Of a stretch of DNA of 14,011 nt, positions 1-7,684 are shown piece after piece. The first letter of the stretch is position 1. Each line of letters begins with the position of its first letter. The notes beneath the pieces are model-generated. The model saw only the letters and a program-made list of their open reading frames with translations. It did no database searches and was not told where the DNA came from. The position numbers were made by a program, and so were the translations under genes. Source of the stretch: UBA11524 sp964547515 (GTDB lineage Bacteria > Bacillota > Clostridia > Christensenellales > Aristaeellaceae); assembly GCA_964547515.1 (NCBI GenBank), contig CAZJOA010000071.1, forward strand, positions 1 through 14,011, written 5' to 3'.

Positions 1-52
1 GTGATCCGCCCTATCAGGAAACATCCGTCATAGTATGTGCAACAATGCAGGA

Positions 53-82
53 TTGATGATCTGGTCGAAGATAGACTATAAT
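53..82 (+). promoter_or_regulatory. Probable sigma-A promoter of the carbohydrate cluster
   Basis: A perfect -10 box TATAAT lies at 77-82. A 4-of-6 -35 box, TTGATG, lies at 53-58, with an 18-nt spacer. Transcription would start near 89-90, giving a leader of about 113 nt before the first start codon at 203. The stretch 1-52 shows no gene or clear signal. No good catabolite-repression (cre) operator was found around it. The AraC-type regulator of this cluster could bind near here, but no repeated half-site is obvious. Confidence 0.6.
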
Positions 83-154
83 AGTGCATAGATACGATGA
101 CGCGACGGAAATTGATCCCCATCAGCCGGAGAAATGTTGACTGACGACAGAATG

Positions 155-173
155 GAAAGGGCGCGTCCCTTTC
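155..173 (+). other. Hairpin in the leader of the first gene
   Basis: A 7-bp perfect stem, GAAAGGG (155-161) with CCCTTTC (167-173), closes a 5-nt loop. It sits 14 nt before the AAGGAGG ribosome binding site at 188-194. No run of T follows, so it is not an intrinsic terminator. It may protect the mRNA 5' end or bind a regulator; its function is inference. Confidence 0.45.
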
Positions 174-202
174 ACAATAAAATGCTCAAGGAGGCAAACC
201 CC

Positions 203-940
203 ATGAAGAAGGTTCTCAGTGCGATCCTGGCGGCCATGCTGCTGCTCACCCTGACCCTCCCCGCCCTTGCGGAGACTGCGGACGGCCTGATCTACATCTA
301 CGGCGGCGCGTCCAACAAGAACCGCGCCAAGCTCAAGAGCATGGGTCAGCAGAGCTGGTACATGATGTACTCCACGCAGATCAACGCCGGTGAAACGATC
401 GACCTGGCGGCGTTCAAGGAGTGCGTGCAGACCGAAACGGGCATGTGGCAGCCCGGCGAAACGGTCGAGCTGCCCAATACCGCCCCCGATGCGGAGGAAG
501 GCTCGATGGTCACCTGCACCGGCTCGTGGTTCAACATCCGCAAGGACGGCCTCATCGCGCCGGACACGGGCTTCAGCGCCGCGCTGAAGTGGGTCTGCGA
601 GAAGGACGCCACCTACGACCTGCAAATCGGCTATTCCGGCGGCACCTCTGCCGGCTTTGCCCAGGAGGGCTACTTCGATCCCATCGGCGGACATTGGGTC
701 CCTGCGTCCGATGGCGTGTACATGTCCATGTGGATCCGCCGCGCGGAGGCCGAAGCGCCCGAGATGCTCTTCGTGACCGACACCTGGCTGGCGGATGCGC
801 ATTCCGTGGCGCAGACGGACATCCCCATGGCGGGCGTGGAGCTCAAGGCCGGGGACGAGATCTGGCTGGTGTGCGACCCCAAGCTCAACGGCGGCTGGGA
901 CAGCCCCTGGTGGTGCGTCAGCATCACCGAGATGCCCTGA
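203..940 (+). CDS. Secreted protein of unknown family, possibly a carbohydrate-binding beta-sandwich
   Basis: 245 residues. The start at 203 is chosen because AAGGAGG (188-194) lies 8 nt upstream and a signal peptide follows at once (MKK, hydrophobic stretch, likely cleavage after ALA at residue 23). An upstream in-frame ATG at 134 lacks a ribosome binding site and would bury the signal peptide. The mature part has no recognised catalytic motif, no membrane helix and no anchor. It is rich in Trp, Tyr, Gly and acidic residues, with five Cys (74, 105, 132, 224, 238). The C-terminal pattern around 216-242 (AGDEIWLV, then a D-S-x-W-W-x-x-x-I run) recalls the last strands of beta-sandwich modules found beside glycoside hydrolases. 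That resemblance is from memory and weak. It is the first gene of the cluster, 33 nt before a sugar-binding protein gene, so a polysaccharide-binding role is a reasonable inference only. Confidence 0.8.
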   Translation: MKKVLSAILAAMLLLTLTLPALAETADGLIYIYGGASNKNRAKLKSMGQQSWYMMYSTQINAGETIDLAAFKECVQTETGMWQPGETVELPNTAPDAEEGSMVTCTGSWFNIRKDGLIAPDTGFSAALKWVCEKDATYDLQIGYSGGTSAGFAQEGYFDPIGGHWVPASDGVYMSMWIRRAEAEAPEMLFVTDTWLADAHSVAQTDIPMAGVELKAGDEIWLVCDPKLNGGWDSPWWCVSITEMP

Positions 941-973
941 TGCCCCTGTGACAGGAAGAAAGGAATGCGGACA

Positions 974-2284
974 ATGAAGAAGATCATCGCGCTGCTGCTG
1001 ACCCTGGCGCTGCTGCCCATGCTCGCGCTGGCGGACGAGCCCGCCTACGACCTGGGCGGACGTGTCGTGACCATCGCGAGCTGGGCGGACGGCACGCCCA
1101 AGGAGAACAGCCCCACCTACGCCGAGGAAATGGCGCTGCTGGAGCACATCAACAGGAAGTACAACTGCGACCTGCAATTCGTTACCACGGGGGACTGGCA
1201 TTCCTACATGTCCGTCATCAACGCGCAGGTCATCAATGGCGACAAGATCGCGGACGTGTTCTGGTCGGGCTTCGGCACGACCGTCCCGCTGTGGGTCGAC
1301 AATGGCTTCGTCGTCGCCCTGGATGATTACTTTGACATCAATGACCCCATCTTCAATCAGTCCATCAACGACGAATGGGCGCTGAACGGCAAGCATTACG
1401 GCCTGACCACCTGGGATGATGCCCTGGGGCATGTCATCCTGTTCAACAAGCGCATCTGCGCCGAGAACGGCATCACCGATGCGTATCTCTACGACCTTCA
1501 GGCCAATGGCGAATGGACGTGGGAGAAGCTGCGCGAGCTGGCCATCAAGTGCACCAAGGACACCGACAACGACGGCGCGATCGATGTGTACGGCTTCGGC
1601 TCGTATGGCACCTGCCCCACCTGTCCCGAGGCGTTCGTGTATGCCAATGGCGCATCGCCCGTCATCGTGGATGAGAGCTTCCATTATACCTACAACCTCA
1701 ACGACCCCAAGGTCATCGAGGCCATCCAGTTCTGCTATGATCTGTACTGGGTGGATCAGGTCTGCTACACCGGGTCGATGAACTGGGGCAGCTGGGAAGG
1801 CCTGTGGCGCATGGGCAAGACGGCCTTCTATTCGGTGGCCTCGTGGAACATGGCGGACTATTTCGAGGATCTGGAGGATGACGAGATCGGCATGCTGCTC
1901 ATCCCCAAGGGCCCCTCGGCGGACGACTATGTCAACGCGCAGTCCTGCCCCAGCGGCATGTTCATGCAGCCCATGGTCGAGGACAAGGAAGCCATCGCCG
2001 CCATCGTGACCGAATGGTATGCGGACTATGACTGGCGTACCCCCAACACCCAGCCCGACCAGTGGGAGAACTACGTCCATGACGATGAATCCCTGGAGAC
2101 CATCGCCATGATCGAGGGCCGCACCGTGTCCATCCTGGGCGAGGTGTCCACCTACTTCCGTGACAATGTGCTCTGGAACTCCTGGGGCATCAAGGAAGGC
2201 ATCAGCCCCCGTACCTTCGTGGAGACGATGCAGTCCTCCTGCCAGGCCTCCTTTGACGAACTGTGGCAGGCGACGAAGGAGTAA
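974..2284 (+). CDS. Extracellular solute-binding protein, family 1 (ABC sugar importer)
   Basis: 436 residues from the ATG at 974, which has AAAGGA 9 nt upstream and gives an MKK signal peptide like its neighbours. An ATG at 965, with AGGAAG upstream, would add three residues and is also possible. The body fits family 1 binding proteins (COG1653 type): an N-terminal lobe with a D-V-F-W segment near residues 94-97, an interlobe stretch with LFNK near 156-159, a TxDTDNDGxIDVYGFG loop near 195-209, and a Trp-rich C-terminal lobe typical of sugar binders. Known role: capture of oligosaccharides outside the cell for an ABC importer. Oddities: the signal peptide ends PMLALADE with no cysteine, so there is no lipobox, although Gram-positive binding proteins are usually lipid-anchored. 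No permease or ATPase gene lies in the window. An exported CxxC pair is at 214-217. The ligand is unknown; the neighbours suggest plant cell-wall oligosaccharides. Confidence 0.9.
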   Translation: MKKIIALLLTLALLPMLALADEPAYDLGGRVVTIASWADGTPKENSPTYAEEMALLEHINRKYNCDLQFVTTGDWHSYMSVINAQVINGDKIADVFWSGFGTTVPLWVDNGFVVALDDYFDINDPIFNQSINDEWALNGKHYGLTTWDDALGHVILFNKRICAENGITDAYLYDLQANGEWTWEKLRELAIKCTKDTDNDGAIDVYGFGSYGTCPTCPEAFVYANGASPVIVDESFHYTYNLNDPKVIEAIQFCYDLYWVDQVCYTGSMNWGSWEGLWRMGKTAFYSVASWNMADYFEDLEDDEIGMLLIPKGPSADDYVNAQSCPSGMFMQPMVEDKEAIAAIVTEWYADYDWRTPNTQPDQWENYVHDDESLETIAMIEGRTVSILGEVSTYFRDNVLWNSWGIKEGISPRTFVETMQSSCQASFDELWQATKE

Positions 2285-2300
2285 TCCCCCCGAATATCTC

Positions 2301-2332
2301 CGTGCCCTGCATCGCCCGAGGTGCAGGGCGCG
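2301..2332 (+). other. Strong intergenic hairpin between the binding-protein and regulator genes
   Basis: An 11-bp stem with one G-T wobble pairs 2301-2311 (CGTGCCCTGCA) with 2322-2332 (TGCAGGGCGCG). Two more weak pairs can extend it inward. GGGGAAAAGG follows, with no T run, so it is not a standard intrinsic terminator. Such hairpins after binding-protein genes often protect the upstream mRNA or partly stop transcription, giving more binding protein than downstream products. That role is inferred here. Confidence 0.6.
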
Positions 2333-2350
2333 GGGAAAAGGTGAACCGCA

Positions 2351-3232
2351 ATGATTGAGATCATCCAAAGGCGCACTGTGCCCGGCTTTGCCAACAATGA
2401 GACCTTCCTGAACTACTACCAGTACACCGAGACGGGCGTTGATCTGGTGCTGACCGAATGCGGCTATGAGAACTGCGACCCCGGGCATTACTGGGCGGGG
2501 TGCAAGGGCTTCCATGTGATCCATGTGGTGCTGCGCGGACGCGGCGTCATCCAGATCGGCGACGCGGTGCATCAGGTGCAGGCGGGGGAGATCTTCTACA
2601 TCCCGCAGGATCGGGATGTGGAATACCGCGCCGATGACGATGACCCGTGGGAATACCGCTGGGTGGGCTTTGTGGGCACAAGAGCCACCGCCACGCTGAA
2701 TGAGACGGTGCTGCCCATGGCCATCTGCACGCCCGTCAGCCATGTGGAGAGCTTCGGCGAAAGGCTGGAGAAGATCTACGCCTCCGCCAGCATGGGCAAT
2801 GAACAGGGGGACCTGACCGCGCTGGGGCATATGTACTTCTTCCTTGCGGAGCTGCTGGCGGAATGCGGCGCACAGGGTCGGGCGAACGATGTGTCCGCCG
2901 AGTATGTGCGCAAGGCCACGGACTATATCCGGGAGCACTATGCGGGGGACGTGTCGGTGGAGACGATCTGTCAGCGCATGAACATCTCCCGGAGCTATCT
3001 CTACAAGCTCTTCAAGCGCTATTACGGCGAATCCCCGTCGGGGTACATCACCCGTTTCCGGCTGGAAAAGGCGCGGGAGCTGCTCAGCACCCAGCGCTAT
3101 GTGGTCAATGAGGTCGCGGAGATGGTCGGCTTTTCCGATCATCCCTACTTCACCAAGCGCTTCCGCATGGCCTATGGCATGTCCCCGAGAGAATACGGTA
3201 AAAGGATGTATAAGGAGAGGGAAAGAGAATGA
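2351..3232 (+). CDS. AraC-family transcriptional regulator
   Basis: 293 residues. The N-terminal part (about 50-110) is a cupin-like sugar-sensing domain with a G-x-G-x-x-x-x-G core and the QAGEIFYIP strand typical of AraC_binding domains. The C-terminal part (about 180-285) holds two helix-turn-helix units: the first near 200-222 (VSVETICQRMNISRSYLYKLFK), the second near 251-273, ending in the family signature GFSDHPYFTKRFRMAYGMSPREY. Known role: DNA-binding regulator, usually activating nearby sugar-use genes when an inducer binds the cupin domain. It starts 66 nt after the binding-protein gene, behind a strong hairpin and an AAAAGGTGA site. Its stop codon overlaps the next start as ATGA (3229-3232), so the downstream gene is probably translationally coupled. 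It is likely autoregulated because it lies inside its own target cluster (inference). Confidence 0.95.
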   Translation: MIEIIQRRTVPGFANNETFLNYYQYTETGVDLVLTECGYENCDPGHYWAGCKGFHVIHVVLRGRGVIQIGDAVHQVQAGEIFYIPQDRDVEYRADDDDPWEYRWVGFVGTRATATLNETVLPMAICTPVSHVESFGERLEKIYASASMGNEQGDLTALGHMYFFLAELLAECGAQGRANDVSAEYVRKATDYIREHYAGDVSVETICQRMNISRSYLYKLFKRYYGESPSGYITRFRLEKARELLSTQRYVVNEVAEMVGFSDHPYFTKRFRMAYGMSPREYGKRMYKERERE

Positions 3233-4683
3233 AGCATGTTCTGCTGATGCTGCTGATGCTCGTCCTGGGGATGGGGCTGTCCACCGCGCTGGCCGAGGTG
3301 CAGGCCTATCCCGTCCCGGAGGGGACACCCAATGAGGCCGCGCCCTTTTCCGTGACGGCCAACGGGCTGGAGGTCGGCATCTACGGCGACTACAACATGG
3401 AGTTCTACGAGATCGGCTTCGGCTACTTCAACTTTGACCGGGGGGACTCCGTCGAGGTGAAGGTGCAGGTCGATTTCCCCTTCCGCCGGGTGGAGGTGCT
3501 GCCCGTGTCTGCCGGGATCGTCCCCCGGGTGGACGGCAATACCCTCACCTTCACCGTCGATGACCCCGGGCAGGATCTGTCCTTCGTCTTCGATGGGGAC
3601 TATCAGGCGCATACCCTCCACCTCTTCACCAACGAGATCGACCATGACGCGGAGCAGTACAAGGGAAAGTTCGGCGTGCTGTACTACGGGCCGGGCTACC
3701 ATGACCTGAGCGACCGTCAGCTCGTCCTGGGCACGGGCATGACGCTCTATGTGGACGCGGGCGCGGTGCTCAATGTCCCCGTGGTGGTCAAGAACGCCAG
3801 GAACGTCACCATCGCCGGGACGGGCATCATCATGATGGACAAGATGAACGCCGAGAACCCCCAATACGGCAACATCGTCATCACCCTCAACCACGCCGAG
3901 AACGTCACCATCCGCAATGTCATCGCCCATGTGCACCGTTCGCAGAACTGGACGACCCATGTCTATTTCAGCAGCGATGTGACCCTGGAGGGCTACCATG
4001 TGGTGTCCCCCCAGTATGCCAGCGTGGATGCCCTGGACATCTCCAACAGCCAGCGCGTCACGGTGAAGGACTGCTTCCTGCGCTCCTGCGATGATACCAT
4101 CACCATCAAGGGGCTGGGGTCGGGCGATGATCCGGATGCCTGTCCGCCCAATGAGCACATCGCCGTGTCCGGCTGTCAGCTGTGGAGCGATGGCAACAAT
4201 GCCATGGTCGTGGGCGAGGAGAGCATGGCCGCGTATTACGATGACATCTCCTTCCGCGACATCGACGTGCTCTATTCCTACGACGACCGCGACAACCATG
4301 GGCGACTGGAGGAACGCGCGGTCATGTCCATCGTGCTGCTCCACGGCACGGAGGTGGGCAACATCACCTGGGAGGACATCCGCATCCACAACTGTCAGCG
4401 TCTGGTGTGCTTCCGCTTTGTGGACAGCTTCTGGTTCGGGTCGATCCAGGGGAATCAGACCTATCCGGGGTATGTGGATGGGGTGACGCTGCGCAACATC
4501 ACCTGCGAGAGCGCCAACAGGAGCGCCATCGCCAATGAGATCCTGCTGTACGGCTGGGACGCGGACAAGCCGATCCGCAATGTGACCTTCGAGAATTTCG
4601 TCGTCGGCGGCATGCGGCTGACCAGCCTGGAGCACCCGAGCATCAAGACCAACGAATTCGTCAGCAATATCGTTTTCAAATAA
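3229..4683 (+). CDS. Secreted GH28-like right-handed beta-helix protein (pectinase family)
   Basis: 484 residues. A signal peptide covers residues 1-22 (cleavage after ALA). An N-terminal beta domain (about 25-150) precedes a parallel beta-helix (about 165-475) with many N-V-T-I and N-x-T-x-x-x-x-x turns, as in pectin-lyase-fold proteins. The GH28 acid region is recognisable: SVDALD (D267, D270) and CDD (D288, D289) in the right order and spacing. The GHG histidine is missing: the corresponding stretch reads GNNAMVVGEES (322-332). The usual R-I-K motif is not evident. Rhamnogalacturonan-active GH28 members also lack that histidine, so activity is possible, but the substrate is uncertain and GH49-like relatives cannot be excluded. 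The start overlaps the regulator's stop codon by 4 nt. It is the exported partner of the cytoplasmic GH28-like protein at 10634-12067. Confidence 0.85.
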   Translation: MKHVLLMLLMLVLGMGLSTALAEVQAYPVPEGTPNEAAPFSVTANGLEVGIYGDYNMEFYEIGFGYFNFDRGDSVEVKVQVDFPFRRVEVLPVSAGIVPRVDGNTLTFTVDDPGQDLSFVFDGDYQAHTLHLFTNEIDHDAEQYKGKFGVLYYGPGYHDLSDRQLVLGTGMTLYVDAGAVLNVPVVVKNARNVTIAGTGIIMMDKMNAENPQYGNIVITLNHAENVTIRNVIAHVHRSQNWTTHVYFSSDVTLEGYHVVSPQYASVDALDISNSQRVTVKDCFLRSCDDTITIKGLGSGDDPDACPPNEHIAVSGCQLWSDGNNAMVVGEESMAAYYDDISFRDIDVLYSYDDRDNHGRLEERAVMSIVLLHGTEVGNITWEDIRIHNCQRLVCFRFVDSFWFGSIQGNQTYPGYVDGVTLRNITCESANRSAIANEILLYGWDADKPIRNVTFENFVVGGMRLTSLEHPSIKTNEFVSNIVFK

Positions 4684-4704
4684 GCAGAAGAAAGAGGATC
4701 GGAT

Positions 4705-6765
4705 ATGGAAGCGTATCGCTTGGGCGATGTGAGCGTCCTGTTCACGCAGCGGGAGGAGCGACCTGCGCTGGTGCTTGTCCCGGCGGGGATGGAGGATCAG
4801 GCAGTGGCGGAAAAGGCCGCGAGCGTATTCGGCATGGCGCAGCTGCATGTGCGGGGGGACAGCCATGAGACCCCCTATTCGAAGGGCCTGACCATGATTG
4901 GCTCGGACACGGCGGCCTCCATGCGCCTCAGGGGGCGCGATGTGCAGCAGGAGTGCATCACCACGGTGCTGACGGGCGCGCACGGGCTGGAATGGACGCA
5001 GACCCTTTCCGCCTGCGGCCGGGCGCTGGTCTGCCGGACGCAGATCACCAACGCGGGGGACGCACCCGTCACCCTGGAGCACGCCGCCAGCTTCTGCATC
5101 GCCGGCATGACCCCCTTTGAGGCCGGTATGGCACCGGACTGCATGCGCCTGCACCGTTTCACCTCCTTCTGGAGCTGCGAGGGGCGGCATGAATGCCAGA
5201 CCATCGAGGCATTGAACCTGGAGACCTCGTGGAGCCGCTGGGCGACCAAGTCCGTGCGGATCGGCCAGGCGGGGACGCTGCCGGTGCGGGGGTACTTCCC
5301 GACCATGGCGCTGGAGGACACGCGCCGCGGGGTGACCTGGGCGGCGGCCATCGGCTGGGCGGGCTCATGGAGCATGGAGCTTTTCCGGCAGAAGGAGGAT
5401 CTGGTGCTGACGGGCGGTCTGGCGGGCTTCGAGGACGGGCACTGGCGCAAGACCCTCCAGCCCGGCGAAAGCCTTTCCCTGCCCGAGGCCATCCTGACCG
5501 CTGTGCGCGGCGGGGTGGACGAGGCCTGCGAGGCGCTGCTGGATGTGCATCAGGCGCGGCTGACCCTGCCCAATGCGGCCGAGGAGACGCTCAACCCCAT
5601 GTACAATGAGTACTGCGACACCTGGGGCTGGCCGACGCAGGACACTGTGGCGGCAGAGCTCGCGGCGGTGAAGGAGCTGGGGCTGAGCTATTTCGTCATC
5701 GACGCGGGATGGTTCGGGCAGAGCCGCGACTGGAACACATCCACCGGCGACTGGGATGTGCGCAGGACGGCCTTCCCCGAGGGGATGAAGGTCATCGCCG
5801 AGAAGATCCGCGAGGCGGGGATGATCCCGGGCATCTGGTTCGAGGCGGAGGTCGCCAACGATCAGAGCAATGTCCTCCGGGAGCATCCGGAGATGTTCGT
5901 CACCGACGGCGGCAAGACCATCATCGAGACGAACCGCGCCTTCCTGAACCTCACCCGCGAGGATGCCCATGCCTACCTCCGGGAGCGCGTCATCGACTTT
6001 CTGCGCGACAACGGGTATGGGTATGTCAAGATCGACTACAACAACACCTACGGCATCGGCTTTGACGGCTTTGAGTCCATGGGCGAGGCGCAGCGCAATG
6101 GCGTGCTGGGGACGTACCGCTTCTTCGAGCAGATGCGTCACTGCCTGCCGGAATTGGTGATCGAGAACTGCTCCTCCGGCGGACATCGCCTGGAGCTGAG
6201 CATGATGAGCCGCAGCGACATGGCATCGTTCTCCGACGCGCACGAATGCCCGGAGATCCCGCTCATCGCGGCGGATCTGCACCGGCTCATCCTCCCGCGA
6301 CAGAGCCAGATCTGGGCCGTCATCCGCCAGGAGGACAGCATCCGCCGCATCATCTGGAGCATGTCCGCCGCCCTGCTGGGACGCATGTGCATCTCCGGCC
6401 ATGTGGCGCGTCTGGATGCCCGGCAGATGGACGCGGTGCGCCGGGGCGTGGCATTCTACCGCAAGGCCGCGCCGGTCATCCGCCAGGGGTCGACCCGCGT
6501 CCTCCGCAGGGACATCACCGGCTATGACCATGCCCACGGCTGGCAGGCGGCCATCCGCACGGGTGATGATGCCGTCCTCCTGACGGTGCATGCCTTTGAG
6601 CAAAACGGCGGCGAATGGTCACCTGAGCACGATTTCACCGGCTATGCGCTGGAGGCGGTCTATGCCGATGCGGACTGCACCGTGACCCTCCGGGGCGGAC
6701 GGCTGACCTTCCGCGTGCCGGGGGACTACTGCGGCTTCGGCGTGCTGCTGCGGAAGGAGGGCTGA
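4705..6765 (+). CDS. Alpha-galactosidase, glycoside hydrolase family 36
   Basis: 686 residues, near the usual family length, with no signal peptide, so cytoplasmic. Domains: an N-terminal beta-sandwich (about 20-270), a (beta/alpha)8 barrel (about 295-590) and a small C-terminal beta domain. The barrel carries YFVIDAGWFG (329-338), the nucleophile motif YVKIDYN (D444), the ENCSSGG loop (487-493) and SFSDAHE (508-514), where D511 aligns with the acid/base aspartate of family 36. Expected reaction: retaining hydrolysis of terminal alpha-galactosyl groups from imported oligosaccharides. Related activities, such as alpha-N-acetylgalactosaminidase, exist in this clan, so the exact sugar is not proven. 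The ribosome binding site AGAGG (4693-4697) is 7 nt before the ATG. The gene follows the beta-helix gene by 21 nt and precedes the GH43 gene by 3 nt, consistent with one mRNA. Confidence 0.93.
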   Translation: MEAYRLGDVSVLFTQREERPALVLVPAGMEDQAVAEKAASVFGMAQLHVRGDSHETPYSKGLTMIGSDTAASMRLRGRDVQQECITTVLTGAHGLEWTQTLSACGRALVCRTQITNAGDAPVTLEHAASFCIAGMTPFEAGMAPDCMRLHRFTSFWSCEGRHECQTIEALNLETSWSRWATKSVRIGQAGTLPVRGYFPTMALEDTRRGVTWAAAIGWAGSWSMELFRQKEDLVLTGGLAGFEDGHWRKTLQPGESLSLPEAILTAVRGGVDEACEALLDVHQARLTLPNAAEETLNPMYNEYCDTWGWPTQDTVAAELAAVKELGLSYFVIDAGWFGQSRDWNTSTGDWDVRRTAFPEGMKVIAEKIREAGMIPGIWFEAEVANDQSNVLREHPEMFVTDGGKTIIETNRAFLNLTREDAHAYLRERVIDFLRDNGYGYVKIDYNNTYGIGFDGFESMGEAQRNGVLGTYRFFEQMRHCLPELVIENCSSGGHRLELSMMSRSDMASFSDAHECPEIPLIAADLHRLILPRQSQIWAVIRQEDSIRRIIWSMSAALLGRMCISGHVARLDARQMDAVRRGVAFYRKAAPVIRQGSTRVLRRDITGYDHAHGWQAAIRTGDDAVLLTVHAFEQNGGEWSPEHDFTGYALEAVYADADCTVTLRGGRLTFRVPGDYCGFGVLLRKEG

Positions 6766-6768
6766 CCC

Positions 6769-7635
6769 ATGCGGGCATGCGACATTCATATCCGCGACCC
6801 CTTTGTGCTGCTGCATGCGGGGCGGTACTACCTCTACGGCACGCGCGGCGCGACCTGCTGGGGCGATGCGACCGGCTTTGATGTGTATGTCAGCGACGAT
6901 ATGGCGGATTGGTCGGAGGCCATCCCCTGCTTCGAGGATGACGGCACCTTCTGGGCCAAGCGTCACTATTGGGCACCGGAAGTGCACCGCTACGGGGGTG
7001 CATTCTACATGCTGGCATCGTTCCTGGGGGAGGGGATGTGCCGCGGGACGGCGATCCTGCGGTCGGAAAGCCCGCTGGGGCCCTTCATGCCGCACAGCGA
7101 CCGCACCGTCACCCCACGCGACTGGGAATGCCTGGACGGCACGCTCCATGTGGACAAAAATGGCAAGCCCTGGATGGTTTTCTGCCACGAATGGACGCAG
7201 ATCGGCGATGGCGAGGTCTGCGCCATGCCCCTCACGGCTGACCTGAAGGCCGCCGACGGTGCACCGCGCGTCATGTGGCGTGCGTCCGATGCACCGTGGG
7301 TGGTGCGCAACATCACCCCGGAGGCCGAGGGCTATGTGACGGACGGGCCGTTCCTGTGGCGGACGCAGGACGGCACGCTGCTGTGCCTGTGGGCAAGCTT
7401 TTCTGCACGGGGGTACACGCAGGGGCTGGCCGTGTCCGACAATGGGGAGATCGACGGGCATTTCACCCATCTGCCGCCCATCGACATGGCGGACGCAGGT
7501 CACGGCATGCTCTTCCGCGACGCAGCGGAGCAGCTGTGGCTGACGCTCCATTCCCCCAATGTCTTCCCCCACGAGCGGCCGCATTTCATCCGCATGTCGG
7601 ATGCGGGCGCTGCACTCCGCCGGGCGGAGTCATAG
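6769..7635 (+). CDS. Glycoside hydrolase family 43-type beta-propeller enzyme
   Basis: 288 residues with no signal peptide; a single five-bladed propeller domain with no extra module. The catalytic base region IRDPFV (D10) sits almost at the N-terminus, as expected. HYWAPEVH (66-73) and CLDGTLHVD (121-129, with D123 as the likely pKa-modulating aspartate) follow. The general-acid position usually reads E-G-P, but here the stretch reads YVTDGPF, with D192. From memory, this D is seen in a clade close to this protein, so it may not mean loss of activity. Family 43 enzymes mostly remove alpha-L-arabinofuranosyl, beta-xylosyl or galactosyl units. AAGGAGG (6754-6760) lies 8 nt before the ATG, inside the end of the GH36 gene, which suggests tight co-expression. 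Probable role: cytoplasmic trimming of imported arabinose-, galactose- or xylose-containing oligosaccharides. Confidence 0.88.
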   Translation: MRACDIHIRDPFVLLHAGRYYLYGTRGATCWGDATGFDVYVSDDMADWSEAIPCFEDDGTFWAKRHYWAPEVHRYGGAFYMLASFLGEGMCRGTAILRSESPLGPFMPHSDRTVTPRDWECLDGTLHVDKNGKPWMVFCHEWTQIGDGEVCAMPLTADLKAADGAPRVMWRASDAPWVVRNITPEAEGYVTDGPFLWRTQDGTLLCLWASFSARGYTQGLAVSDNGEIDGHFTHLPPIDMADAGHGMLFRDAAEQLWLTLHSPNVFPHERPHFIRMSDAGAALRRAES

Positions 7636-7684
7636 CATCGGGTGTACTGCACGTTCACCATACAACAAAAAAGGAGGTATCCCC

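Noticed and set aside
83..202. Riboswitch or catabolite-repression operator in the first leader
   Set aside because: Apart from one simple hairpin, no known riboswitch core or cre-like palindrome was found.
122..3328. Very long open frame (over 1000 codons) on the minus strand opposite the first three genes
   Set aside because: Its codons are in exact register with the sense codons, so it stays open only because the real genes avoid TTA, CTA and TCA. The plus strand carries recognisable families, signal peptides and ribosome sites; the minus reading is His/Arg/Gly-rich with no known domain.
7641..7659. Weak hairpin between the GH43 and LamG genes
   Set aside because: It is a 7-bp stem with an internal T-T mismatch and no T run. 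It is not convincing as a terminator or switch.
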